A stretch of 60,196 bases of DNA from Coriobacteriia bacterium. Its GTDB lineage: Bacteria > Actinomycetota > Coriobacteriia > Coriobacteriales > UBA8131. The notes under the pieces are model-generated. The model ran no database searches and was not told where the DNA came from. It saw only the letters and a program-made list of their open reading frames with translations. The position numbers and the translations under genes are program-made. Shown piece by piece: positions 1 through 8,183 of the stretch (within the stretch, counting starts at the first letter, position 1; each line of letters opens with the position of its first letter). Where the stretch lies: positions 1 to 60,196 of the forward strand of contig WRBR01000003.1 of NCBI GenBank assembly GCA_009784425.1, in the 5' to 3' direction.

Positions 1-1
1 C

Positions 2-769
2 CCCCACAACATAGATCGAGCTGCTACGGCTGAGGCCCTCGGTTTTAGCCGGGTGATACCTAACTCAATGGACGCTGTCTCGGACAGGGACTTTGCCTGC
101 GACTTCATCTATGCGGCGGCCATGACCATGCAACACCTTTCACGGATTTGCGAGGAGCTCATCTTGTGGTCCACCGAGGAGTTTGGTTTTGTGGAGTTCT
201 CTGATGCCTACACCACCGGCTCATCCATCATGCCACAGAAGAAGAATGCGGATTTTGCCGAGCTTGTCCGGGGTAAGTCCGGCAGGGTGTATGGCGATTT
301 GATGGGCATCCTCACCTTGCTCAAGTCGCTGCCGCTTGCCTACAACAAAGACCTGCAAGAAGACAAAGAAGGCCTTTTTGACGCCCATGACACCGTGATT
401 GCCTGCCTCGCGGCGGTGCACGGTATGATCATGAGCATGACCGTAAACGGCGCGCGTATGCTAGAGGCTGCTCAGGGCGGCTTTATGGCTGCAACCGACC
501 TGGCCGACTGGCTCGCCGCTCATGACGTGCCCTTCCGCGATGCCCACGAGATAGTAGGCGCCGTGGTGCTGCACGCAGAAAAACAAGGCAAGCGCCTTGA
601 CGAGCTCAGCCTCGAAGAGCTGCAACAGTTCTCAGAGCTCTTCACCGCAGAGGCCCTGGAAGTGCTGAACATCCGCCAGGTAGTAGCCGCCCGCACCAGC
701 TACGGCGGCACCTCCCCAAAAAGCGTCCGAACTCAGATTCAAGAGCTACGAACCTCATTGTCATCCTGA
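2..769 (+). CDS. argH: argininosuccinate lyase, C-terminal part
   Basis: Last step of arginine synthesis: splits argininosuccinate into arginine and fumarate in the cytoplasm. The gene enters from the left edge, and the frame is open from base 2. The fumarase/lyase signature GSSIMPQKKNAD is clear (about base 220 onward), preceded by NSMDAVSDRDF, which is typical of ArgH, and followed by YNKDLQEDKE. About 255 residues of a normal 460 are present. The last codons and the TGA stop (767-769) lie inside an intergenic repeat that starts TGTCATCCTGAGCG, so the extreme C-terminus (SLSS) is repeat-derived. The identity is very safe; only the N-terminal half is missing because of the window edge. Confidence 0.95.
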   Translation, partial: PHNIDRAATAEALGFSRVIPNSMDAVSDRDFACDFIYAAAMTMQHLSRICEELILWSTEEFGFVEFSDAYTTGSSIMPQKKNADFAELVRGKSGRVYGDLMGILTLLKSLPLAYNKDLQEDKEGLFDAHDTVIACLAAVHGMIMSMTVNGARMLEAAQGGFMAATDLADWLAAHDVPFRDAHEIVGAVVLHAEKQGKRLDELSLEELQQFSELFTAEALEVLNIRQVVAARTSYGGTSPKSVRTQIQELRTSLSS

Positions 770-806
770 GCGAAGCGCGAAGCGCGCAGTCGAAGGACCC
801 AGTCAA
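759..806. repeat. TCATCCTGAGCG-type intergenic repeat
   Basis: Short inverted-repeat-like segment with the wording TGTCATCCTGAGCGAAGCG and then CAGTCGAAGGACCC. Related copies, in either orientation, occur near 22936, 24285, 35991, 37530 and 45439. It overlaps the argH stop codon. Confidence 0.7.
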
Positions 807-817
807 CGACCTCGAAC

Positions 818-844
818 CTGACAGGTTCCGAGAACGGTTAGAAT
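818..844 (+). promoter_or_regulatory. possible promoter of ilvBN
   Basis: CTGACA (818-823) and TAGAAT (839-844) are spaced by 15 bases, with the ilvB ATG only seven bases beyond the -10 hexamer and no clear ribosome binding site. A leaderless transcript is therefore possible. A short dyad, GAACCTG-A-CAGGTTC (814-828), overlaps the -35 and could be an operator. The spacing is short, so this is tentative. Confidence 0.35.
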
Positions 845-850
845 ATCTCC

Positions 851-2635
851 ATGCAGATAAACGGTGCTACAGCTCTCATACGCGCGCTTGAAGACCTTGG
901 TGTCAAGCGGATTTTTGGTATACCCGGCGTGCAGAACATCGAGATTTACGACGCCCTGCTCGCTTCTCATATTGAACACGTCTTGGTGCGCCACGAGCAG
1001 GCGGCCGTTCATATGGCAGACGGGTATGCTCGGGCAACAGGCGGCGTAGGAGTGGTCTTTGCCACAAGCGGCCCCGGTGCCACCAATACGGTGACCGGCA
1101 TAGCTACCGCCTACATGGACTCGGTGCCGGTGATCGTCATCACCGGACAGGTGCACACCACTTCTATTGGCACCGATGCCTTTCAGGAGGCAGACATCAC
1201 CACCATCACGCTCCCCATCACCAAGCACAGCTATCTACTCAAGGATGTTGACGCGCTGGTACCGGCGGTGTTTGAAGCCTTCTATCTCGCCACGAGCGGC
1301 CGACCCGGACCGGTGCTCATTGATATACCGGGCAACGTTGCCGCTGCTGAGACAAGCTACCACAAGCCCAGCGCCGCGCCCACGCTCCCTTCCTACAAGC
1401 CAACCATCAAAGGCAACGCCAGGCAGGTCAAAGCCGCCGCCGAACTCATCGCCGCTGCCAAGTGGCCGGTGCTGCTGGCGGGCGGGGGAGTGGTGAGTTC
1501 TAATGCCTCCAAAGAGGTGTTAGCCCTTGCCGAGCAGGCACAGATTCCCGTGGTTACCACGCTAATGGCCAAGGGCGTTTTAGCCGCAGCCCATCCGCTT
1601 TTACTGGGGCAACCCGGCGTTTACGGCACGCCGCAGGCAAACGCTGCTTTGCACGAGGCGGACCTCATCATTGCCGTGGGCACCCGTTTTTCAGAGCGCG
1701 CCACTGCGGACGCAGACCACTATGCCCCCCGGGCAAAGATAGTGCACATAGACATAGATCCGGCCGAGATTGGCAAGAATATTCGCGTTGACGTGCCTAT
1801 CGTTGGCGACGCAGCCACGGTGCTGGGTGCGCTCTCAGAAAGACTGGAAAAAACTCGGAGGCCCGTGCTCCAGGAGGGGGAAAGCTTGGCTGCTACTTCG
1901 CTCCCCTCATCGAGCAGTTCCCCGGAGGCTCCTCCGGGGGTTTCAGCAGAGGTTCCCGTAGAGGCTCCCGCTAAGGCTCCCGCTGAGGCTCCCGCTGAGG
2001 CTCCCGCTAAGGCTCCCGCAAACAACGGCCTCTATCTCAATACCACGCATCGAGTATTCTCGGTGTTCAACGAACTGCTCAAGGCCTGCGAGGATGTCAT
2101 TATCACCACCGACGTAGGGCAGCATCAACTGTGGGCCAGCCACCTCCTTGATGCAAGCAAGCCCCGTAAGTTCCTCACCTCGGGCGGGCTTGGCACTATG
2201 GGATTTGGCATGCCCGCGGCCATTGGGGCGCAGTTGGCGTTTCCGGAAAGCCTCGTCGTCTGTATCAGCGGAGACGGCTCTTTTCAGATGAACGTACAGG
2301 AGATGGCAACGGCCGTAGACCTAAAATTGCCAATCAAAGTAGCAATTATTAACAACCACAGTCTTGGCTTAGTCAGGCAGTGGCAGGAGCTTTTCTTGGA
2401 GCATCGTTTCTCCCACACGCTGCTCGCAAACACTCCGGACTACGTAAAACTAGCCGAGGCCTATCAGTGGCAGGGCAGAAGAATAGACACAAAAGGCGAA
2501 GCAAATAATCTCAAGGATAACCTGCGTTGGTTACTCAAAAGCGAAGGTCCTGCACTGCTGGAGATTGTTGTTCCCACCCCCGACCTGGTAGAACCCATGA
2601 TTAAGCCGGGTGGCACACTTACGGAGCTGGTCTGA
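851..2635 (+). CDS. ilvB: acetolactate synthase, large (catalytic) subunit
   Basis: ThDP-dependent enzyme joining two pyruvates to acetolactate, or pyruvate and 2-oxobutyrate to acetohydroxybutyrate, the first common step of Val/Leu/Ile synthesis. The N-terminal pyrimidine-binding domain holds the catalytic Glu in VRHEQAAVHMADGYAR (about residues 47-62). A central domain follows, then the C-terminal ThDP domain with GDGSFQMNVQEMATA and the NN pair (about residues 475-505). Its 594 residues are slightly long because about 45 residues of Ser/Pro/Ala-rich linker sit between the central and C-terminal domains (about 345-391). This includes six tetrapeptides of the EAPA/KAPA type encoded by a 12-bp tandem repeat. 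The stop overlaps the start of ilvN by one base, indicating translational coupling. Confidence 0.96.
   Translation: MQINGATALIRALEDLGVKRIFGIPGVQNIEIYDALLASHIEHVLVRHEQAAVHMADGYARATGGVGVVFATSGPGATNTVTGIATAYMDSVPVIVITGQVHTTSIGTDAFQEADITTITLPITKHSYLLKDVDALVPAVFEAFYLATSGRPGPVLIDIPGNVAAAETSYHKPSAAPTLPSYKPTIKGNARQVKAAAELIAAAKWPVLLAGGGVVSSNASKEVLALAEQAQIPVVTTLMAKGVLAAAHPLLLGQPGVYGTPQANAALHEADLIIAVGTRFSERATADADHYAPRAKIVHIDIDPAEIGKNIRVDVPIVGDAATVLGALSERLEKTRRPVLQEGESLAATSLPSSSSSPEAPPGVSAEVPVEAPAKAPAEAPAEAPAKAPANNGLYLNTTHRVFSVFNELLKACEDVIITTDVGQHQLWASHLLDASKPRKFLTSGGLGTMGFGMPAAIGAQLAFPESLVVCISGDGSFQMNVQEMATAVDLKLPIKVAIINNHSLGLVRQWQELFLEHRFSHTLLANTPDYVKLAEAYQWQGRRIDTKGEANNLKDNLRWLLKSEGPALLEIVVPTPDLVEPMIKPGGTLTELV
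1949..2020 (+). repeat. 12-bp tandem repeat inside ilvB, six units
   Basis: Six consecutive 12-bp units of the form GAGGCTCCCGCT or AAGGCTCCCGCT (the first is degenerate) encode EVPV-EAPA-KAPA-EAPA-EAPA-KAPA at residues 367-390. They form a low-complexity linker between two folded domains of acetolactate synthase. The unit number may vary between strains. Confidence 0.9.
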
Positions 2636-3117
2636 TGGCTGAACACACCCTGTCAATACTGGTGGACAACAAGCCCGGCGTGCTCACCCGCGTCACGGGC
2701 CTCATCGCGCGACGCGGCTATAACATTGAGAGCCTCTCGGTTGACAAGACCGAAGACCCACGTCTTTCTCGCGTGACCCTGGTCACTACAGCCGAGGATG
2801 TACCCATAGAGCAAATCAAAAAGCAGCTCCACAAACTGATCAACGTGCACAAGATCACCGAGCTCACGCCCGAGGATTCCGTTGACAGAGAACTGGCCCT
2901 TTTCAAGGTCAAAGCCGCAACCGACAAACGCCCAGAACTCATCAAGCTCACCGAGGTTTTCAAAGCGCAGGTCATCGATGTAGCCGCCGACACCCTCACC
3001 ATCGAGCTAGCCGGCGACCACAATACCATCGCCCAACTCGAGGAGCTACTCAGCCCCTACGGAATCGTAGAAGTAGCCCGCAGCGGAAAACTAGCCCTCC
3101 CTCGCGGCAATTGGTAG
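2635..3117 (+). CDS. ilvN: acetolactate synthase, small (regulatory) subunit
   Basis: Regulatory partner of IlvB that binds valine and stimulates the catalytic subunit. The 160 residues are normal for the family. The N-terminal ACT domain starts HTLSILVDNKPGVLTRVTGL and contains RRGYNIESLSV, and the C-terminal domain ends YGIVEVARSGKLALPRG, all typical of IlvH/IlvN. The ATG overlaps the ilvB stop (TGATG). No ilvC follows, so the rest of the pathway lies elsewhere. Confidence 0.95.
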   Translation: MAEHTLSILVDNKPGVLTRVTGLIARRGYNIESLSVDKTEDPRLSRVTLVTTAEDVPIEQIKKQLHKLINVHKITELTPEDSVDRELALFKVKAATDKRPELIKLTEVFKAQVIDVAADTLTIELAGDHNTIAQLEELLSPYGIVEVARSGKLALPRGNW

Positions 3118-3235
3118 TGGACAAAAGGGACACCAGCCCCGTTCTTCTGTGCCACACTTTGTCTCACAACTGTAAAGTATTTGCGTATAGGTAATGGAGG
3201 ATAATAAGCTCGTCAAAAACTCAGGAGGAGCTTGC

Positions 3236-4066
3236 ATGAATAGAATAATTACCGACAGTTGCTGTGACCTTACCCCAGAAATGAAAAGCGAAATGGGAGT
3301 AATCTCTGTTCCCCTGACCATGACAGTGGGGGATAAGGAATTCTGCGATGACGAGACTCTTGATAAGGCCGGCTTTTTAGAGACAATCAAGAGCTTCAAA
3401 GGAAAGTCCAGTTCTGCTGCACCTTCTTTTCACCTCTTTCAAGAAGCAATTGAAAGCACGGTTGATGCCTTTGTGCTCACTTTATCCAGCAAGCTTTCTG
3501 CTTCTTTTAACAATGCTGAGCTCGGAAACCAAAAGGCAACGGAAAATGGCAAGGGTGCACTTTGCGTGTTTGACTCAAAATCAGCGTCAGCAGGTCAAAC
3601 CCTGATTGCTGTGAAGATTTATGAGCTTATCAAAGAGGGTTTTCCAAAAGAGCAGATCATTAAGACCATTCACAATCTGATTGACAACATGAAAACCTAC
3701 ATTGTTCTCGAAAACTACGACACCCTGCAAAAAAATGGGAGACTGGGTAAAGTTACCGGCACCTTCATTCACAAGCTCAATATCAAGCTGATTTTGGGGT
3801 CTGACGGCCAGGGCGAAATTACGTTATTCAATAAATGCAGAGGAATGAAGAAGACCATTCAGCAAATGCTGACCCTTATCGACAAAAGCGAGAGGGACAT
3901 CAGCACAGAGAATCTCGTGATATCCCATTGCTATAATCCAGACTTGGCCATGCATCTGTCTTCATTAATCAAAGAGCGATTCCATTTCAAAAAGGTCATA
4001 GTAGTACCCACAGGCGGGCTCAGCACCTTTTATGCCAACGAAAAGGGCATAGTTCTGGCATTCTAG
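3236..4066 (+). CDS. DegV family fatty-acid-binding protein
   Basis: DegV (FakB-like) proteins bind a fatty acid and present it to a fatty acid kinase. The 276 residues match the family length. The N-terminus RIITDSCCDLTPE carries the family T-D-S-x-x-D-L motif, and the C-terminus has the VVPTGG and GKGIVLAF-like end (NEKGIVLAF). The start at 3236 is chosen because AGGAGGAGC lies 7-15 bases upstream; an in-frame ATG at 3194 has no comparable site. The gene stands alone between ilvN and a converging minus-strand gene. The ligand cannot be told from sequence. Confidence 0.88.
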   Translation: MNRIITDSCCDLTPEMKSEMGVISVPLTMTVGDKEFCDDETLDKAGFLETIKSFKGKSSSAAPSFHLFQEAIESTVDAFVLTLSSKLSASFNNAELGNQKATENGKGALCVFDSKSASAGQTLIAVKIYELIKEGFPKEQIIKTIHNLIDNMKTYIVLENYDTLQKNGRLGKVTGTFIHKLNIKLILGSDGQGEITLFNKCRGMKKTIQQMLTLIDKSERDISTENLVISHCYNPDLAMHLSSLIKERFHFKKVIVVPTGGLSTFYANEKGIVLAF

Positions 4067-4073
4067 GACAGCT

Positions 4074-4122
4074 GGGGACGGTACGTTTTGGTACACCAAC
4101 CCCGTCCCTCCTGTACCAAAAA
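4074..4122. repeat. GGGACGGGG palindrome, decayed copy
   Basis: Contains GGGGACGG and then a full arm TTTTGGTACACC...CTCCTGTACCAAAA of the window-wide palindrome family (full copies at 11412, 16045, 18196, 31466, 47038). It sits exactly between the convergent stops of the degV-like gene and the CoA-disulfide reductase. A further remnant lies at about 3118-3155. Confidence 0.75.
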
Positions 4123-5781
4123 CTACAAGAGGGCAATCTGAGCCTGCTGGTAGAACCGGTATCCGCCACAAAGATGCGAGACAGTAAAACCATTCTGGGA
4201 AAGTATCCGCGCAGCCACATAAGAGCGCAGGCCGCTGTAGCAATAGAGGTAGATAGGCTTGCTCTTATCCAGCTCCCCAAGGCGCTCGCGCAGCTCATCC
4301 ACTGGCAGATGAATGAAACCTTCAGCAGCGCCGTTCACAAACTCACGAGTGGTTCTGACGTCAAGTAAGGTAACACTGCCATCCAGAGGTAAATCATCCA
4401 GATCATGCCAATGGTACTGAGCAACCCGCCCCAACAGCAGATTTGTGATCATCAAACCCGCCACGTTAACTGGATCTTTAGCCGAGGAGTAATGCGGGGC
4501 GTAGCAGAGCTCCAGCCTGGTGAGGTCTTCGGCGGTCATCTGTGCGCGGATGGCCACGGCAAAGATATCGGCACGCTTGTCGGTTCCGTCTTTGCCCAGC
4601 AGTTGCGCGCCAAGGATACGGCCGCTTGGCACCTCAAACAACACCTTGATTGCCATATCTTCGGCCCCGGGATAATAACTGGCGTGATTGCCGCCATAAA
4701 AGTAGACCTTGTCATAGGAGAGCCCCAGGCTCTTTGCGGTGCTTTCGTTGATGCCAGTTGCAGCGGCGGTGAGGCCAAAGACCTTGATGATACATGAACC
4801 CTGCGTGCCGGTATAAACAGAGGGAATGCCGCAAATGTTGTCAGCCGCAATCCTCGCCTGCCTGTTTGCGGGCCCGGCAAGGGCGATTTGGGCGGGCGTT
4901 TGGGTGACAAACTCGTTGATCTCTACAGCGTCACCTACCGCAAAGATAAAGGGGTCAGAGGTCTGCATATGCTCGTCAACAACGATGCCTCCGCGCTTGC
5001 CAATAGCCAGCCCGGCTGCCTCGGCCAGCTTACTGGCAGGCTCCACACCAATGCCCGCTATCAGCAGGTCACACTCAATGAGCTTTCCGTTCTTGCGCTC
5101 AAGGCAGAGGCCGTCACCTTGCCGGGAGATACGAACGATAGGGGTCTCAAGCAGCATATGAACACCGTTGCTTCCAAGCTCACTATACAAAGGAGCGAGC
5201 ATCTCCGGATCAAAGGGAGGGAGCAGCTTTTCAGAGCGTTGCACCAAGGTGGTTTTGACTCCGGCCTCCGCCAGGTTCTCGGCGGCTTCTAAGGCTACGT
5301 AGCCACCACCCATGACCACAACATGCTGAGCCTGACCATCGGTGATGGCAGCTATGATGGCATCCATATCTTCCAGGGTGCGTAGAGGGTGGACGAGCTC
5401 TTCTGCCCCAGGCTCGCACTCCGGCATACGCGGGCAAGTGCCGGGCGAGAGAAGCAGATAGTCGTAGCGCTCTTCGTAGTCAACACCCTTTTCAAGGTCT
5501 CTGACCTGAATGCTCTTGGCTTCACGGTTGATTGCCGTCACCTCATTGCGCAGGCGCACCTCAACGCGGTAGCGCTCCCAAAAGCCCTCCTTGCTCTGAA
5601 GCAACAGATTACTGCGCTTGGGAATAACCCCGCTTATATGATAAGGCAGCCCACAGTTGGCAAACGAGACCGCGCTTCCCCGTTCAAAGACAACAATCTC
5701 CAAATTCTCATTAAGCCTACGGAGACGCGCAGCAGCCGTAGCTCCACCCGCAACTCCACCAACGATGAGCACTCTCGTCAT
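4123..5781 (-). CDS. CoA-disulfide reductase-like FAD oxidoreductase fused to rhodanese domain
   Basis: Member of the pyridine nucleotide-disulfide oxidoreductase family in the CoADR-rhodanese subgroup, which reduces CoA disulfide, CoA persulfide or polysulfide with NAD(P)H. The N-terminus VLIVGGVAGGATAAARL binds FAD. The single active cysteine is in SFANCGLPYHISG (about residue 43). The NAD site is VVMGGGYVALEAAENL. The C-terminal rhodanese domain (about residues 460-552) has LLDVRTTREF and the active-site loop YCYSGLRSY. I start at ATG 5781, behind GGGAGGT; an in-frame TTG at 5796 overlaps that site. The exact substrate (CoA disulfide, persulfide or oxygen) is not decided by sequence. Confidence 0.88.
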   Translation of the reverse strand: MTRVLIVGGVAGGATAAARLRRLNENLEIVVFERGSAVSFANCGLPYHISGVIPKRSNLLLQSKEGFWERYRVEVRLRNEVTAINREAKSIQVRDLEKGVDYEERYDYLLLSPGTCPRMPECEPGAEELVHPLRTLEDMDAIIAAITDGQAQHVVVMGGGYVALEAAENLAEAGVKTTLVQRSEKLLPPFDPEMLAPLYSELGSNGVHMLLETPIVRISRQGDGLCLERKNGKLIECDLLIAGIGVEPASKLAEAAGLAIGKRGGIVVDEHMQTSDPFIFAVGDAVEINEFVTQTPAQIALAGPANRQARIAADNICGIPSVYTGTQGSCIIKVFGLTAAATGINESTAKSLGLSYDKVYFYGGNHASYYPGAEDMAIKVLFEVPSGRILGAQLLGKDGTDKRADIFAVAIRAQMTAEDLTRLELCYAPHYSSAKDPVNVAGLMITNLLLGRVAQYHWHDLDDLPLDGSVTLLDVRTTREFVNGAAEGFIHLPVDELRERLGELDKSKPIYLYCYSGLRSYVAARILSQNGFTVSHLCGGYRFYQQAQIALL

Positions 5782-5843
5782 AACGCTACCTCCCAAATCA
5801 GCACTCTAGGTTTCCCAAAAACCTGCTTTTGCACATTAAAGTA

Positions 5844-5849
5844 TATAAT
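5844..5849 (+). promoter_or_regulatory. -10 element of lipoprotein gene
   Basis: A perfect TATAAT lies 32 bases before the lipoprotein ATG in the gap between divergent genes. No good -35 is seen. The downstream ribosome binding site is AGAGGAGAG. Confidence 0.5.
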
Positions 5850-5880
5850 GAATTTCCTTTAGAAGAGGAGAGCGCCCGCC

Positions 5881-6807
5881 ATGACAAAGATAGCAAGCCG
5901 CATAGTGCTGTGTTTAGCTGCCTGTTTGTTTCTGGCCTGCGCGAGTGGGTGTGCTCTTATTAACAACTACAAGCCGCAGCCCCCAAAAGAGCCAATCACA
6001 GGCGACTATGTTGTCATTGAAGACGTGGAGAACTCAAGGTACTATCTGATAGACAACCCGGCTGACTTGGAAGATCTCTTTCCCGTTTTGCCATCAGCCG
6101 TTTTTCTTAAGGAGGTGTCTTGCCATTACATTTACGTCATTGAGGATGGTTTTTACAAGACCTATTTTCCCTATTTCAAAGATACGTCTCTATATGAGAG
6201 CTGGGGTGAAGAAACCCCTTATGATTTGATAGAGCAACTGGGAAGGCTCCTGAGCGCAGAAAACGAAGTGTCTCACTTTACGTTTCTTGCCGAAGATCCA
6301 GCCCATTATGTAGCATTGATGGACCGCCTAAGTGAGGAAGAAGGGCTCCATTTCTACTATCCGTCCTTAGATACCGATGAGCGGTTCTCCTACGTTATGC
6401 TTTCCTATGATTGCACTGACATGAATCTGGACAGAGTTGTACAAGCCCCCATTGGAACCTTTTCTGTTGATGACGTCTTTATCCCCGTAGTTGAATACCT
6501 GGAAGAACGGGGCTTGCTCTATAAAGAGTGCGATGTACGCTTCATCGGTTCGTCCAATCAGTATTTTGGAAGGGGTGTGCAGCTGCTGGTAAACAAGCCT
6601 TTAACTCGCCAGCAAATGACTGAGATTTCTCAGCTTATGCAAAACAGTACCAACAAAGAGCCCTATTTGGATGGTGATAAACCGAGTGGCAGAGCGAGCT
6701 ATATCGAAAAAACTCCCTACTCAATAGAAATGATTACCAAGAAGGATTTCTCCGAGAACGACATTGCAGCCTTGAAGGAAAAGTACAACCTGGAGGCTGC
6801 TGGTTAG
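5881..6807 (+). CDS. hypothetical lipoprotein
   Basis: 308 residues with an N-terminal lipoprotein signal: positive start MTKIASR, hydrophobic core, and lipobox ASGC with the lipidated Cys at about residue 24. The remainder is acidic and Tyr/Phe-rich, without any motif I recognise. It is preceded by a TATAAT and a good ribosome binding site. The gene stands alone between a divergent oxidoreductase and a convergent signalling gene. Expected on the outer face of the cytoplasmic membrane; function unknown. Confidence 0.8.
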   Translation: MTKIASRIVLCLAACLFLACASGCALINNYKPQPPKEPITGDYVVIEDVENSRYYLIDNPADLEDLFPVLPSAVFLKEVSCHYIYVIEDGFYKTYFPYFKDTSLYESWGEETPYDLIEQLGRLLSAENEVSHFTFLAEDPAHYVALMDRLSEEEGLHFYYPSLDTDERFSYVMLSYDCTDMNLDRVVQAPIGTFSVDDVFIPVVEYLEERGLLYKECDVRFIGSSNQYFGRGVQLLVNKPLTRQQMTEISQLMQNSTNKEPYLDGDKPSGRASYIEKTPYSIEMITKKDFSENDIAALKEKYNLEAAG

Positions 6808-6904
6808 CTCCCGCGTGACACAATCTAGACACTGCGAGGCTTGCATGATAAAAGTTAACACAAGGTCACTCTTTGGCCAGGGCTCCAACACCTCAGGCAA
6901 ACAA

Positions 6905-6937
6905 ATGCTCCTGTCACGAACCTTGTGATAGGAGCAT
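6905..6937 (-). terminator. intrinsic terminator of the HD-GYP gene
   Basis: The inverted repeat ATGCTCCT-GTCAC / GTGAT-AGGAGCAT forms a stem of about 13 bp. Read on the minus strand it is followed by TTTGTTTG. It lies 17 bases past the stop of the minus-strand HD-GYP gene and converges with the lipoprotein gene. Confidence 0.7.
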
Positions 6938-6953
6938 AATTCTACTCATTGCC

Positions 6954-8141
6954 TCAGCTGGGCGCCATGACAGTGTCGATGTCTTTAACGATATCCTTGT
7001 CGATGAGGCCGCGCTCAGCCATGTCATTCATGATTATCATGGTTTCTGCATGGCTGCGAGATTCATGATAGGGACGTTTTGCCCCAACGGCTTCATAGAT
7101 GTCAGAAACTGCAATCAGGCGTGAGGGGAAGTCCAGATCCTCAGCACGTTTGCCAAACGGATACCCCGAGCCATCGAGTTTTTCATGGTGGCTGGCTGCC
7201 CATTCGCTTATGTTGTCAAAGCCGGGGATTTTTGACAGCAATTCATTGGTGTGCTTGGCATGATCCTTTACAATCTCAAACTCATCGGGGGTCAAGGTGC
7301 CTATCTTTTCAAGTATCTCCGTGGGCACTTGCAGTTTGCCGAGGTCATGTAAAGAGGACGCCAGGTAGATCTGGGCACGCATCTCAGGATTCAAGTTGTA
7401 ATGAGCGCACATGTTCCATACAATGTCGGCACTCTTGGTTGAGTGCTCCTTGGTGTAGGTGGATTTGTAGTTAACGATACGGGCAGTGAACGCCGCAATG
7501 GAAGTGGTGTCGTAGATACTGATATTCCAAACAGGAATGGCCTTTTCTGCTGTCTCTGTGATTACGTCGTCTCTGAGGGACAAGAGCATGTCCTCATCGA
7601 GAATGCTCAGCATTGCTTCAGCAGCTCGCTTGGAATAGCGTGTGCCTGCCAGATCCCTGATGCTTTTTCTGACCACTGAAAGTCGGTTAGTGGGAATCGT
7701 CTGCAAGTGAAAGTCTACGTCAACCATGTCGGCAATGGCAATCAGCTCGGCGCCTAAGGAGAACTCGCCATCTTTCTTCTTAAAGGGTCCCTTGCCGTCT
7801 GGTTGTTCGTGATGGTGCAGAATGTAGTCGCTCGAGTCGGCCCTCAGGGGCAAGGTTCCCACATTGCGCTGCCCGTAGCGACAATGGAGAATCAGGTTTA
7901 TCTCCTGTCCAGGGCCTGGACGTTCGGAGAGGATATACTCGGTAAGAGCATTGTCATGGAACATCGCGCAGGTGGTGATGGCAGATATCTCGTCTTCATC
8001 CAGCCCCAAATGACGCCCCATAGCTGCGCAGAGGGTTGAGATGCGTTTCCCATGATTAACGCTGCATCCCAACAGATTGCTTTCTACGATATCCAGAGCA
8101 GTAGAAATCGTCTTGACCAGTTCGTCCATTCTCACATTCAT
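6954..8141 (-). CDS. HD-GYP domain protein (putative cyclic-di-nucleotide phosphodiesterase)
   Basis: 395 residues with two HD-like halves. The N-terminal half (about 20-150) has FHDNAL and HHEQPDGKGPF but is degenerate. The C-terminal half is a full HD-GYP domain: SSLHDLGKLQVPTEIL (HD), H in KDHAKHT, then ASHHEKLDGSGYPFG (HHE and GYP). Such proteins hydrolyse cyclic di-GMP or a related dinucleotide; soluble, with no membrane segment. The gene follows the PAS/GGDEF-like gene by 42 bases on the same strand, so the two probably form a signalling operon. The start has only a weak AGAAAGAAG site; the ATG 12 bases downstream is an alternative. Confidence 0.87.
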   Translation of the reverse strand: MNVRMDELVKTISTALDIVESNLLGCSVNHGKRISTLCAAMGRHLGLDEDEISAITTCAMFHDNALTEYILSERPGPGQEINLILHCRYGQRNVGTLPLRADSSDYILHHHEQPDGKGPFKKKDGEFSLGAELIAIADMVDVDFHLQTIPTNRLSVVRKSIRDLAGTRYSKRAAEAMLSILDEDMLLSLRDDVITETAEKAIPVWNISIYDTTSIAAFTARIVNYKSTYTKEHSTKSADIVWNMCAHYNLNPEMRAQIYLASSLHDLGKLQVPTEILEKIGTLTPDEFEIVKDHAKHTNELLSKIPGFDNISEWAASHHEKLDGSGYPFGKRAEDLDFPSRLIAVSDIYEAVGAKRPYHESRSHAETMIIMNDMAERGLIDKDIVKDIDTVMAPS

Positions 8142-8183
8142 TTTCTGCTTCTTTCTTCTGTTGTAACACTGATTTTGCTTGCC

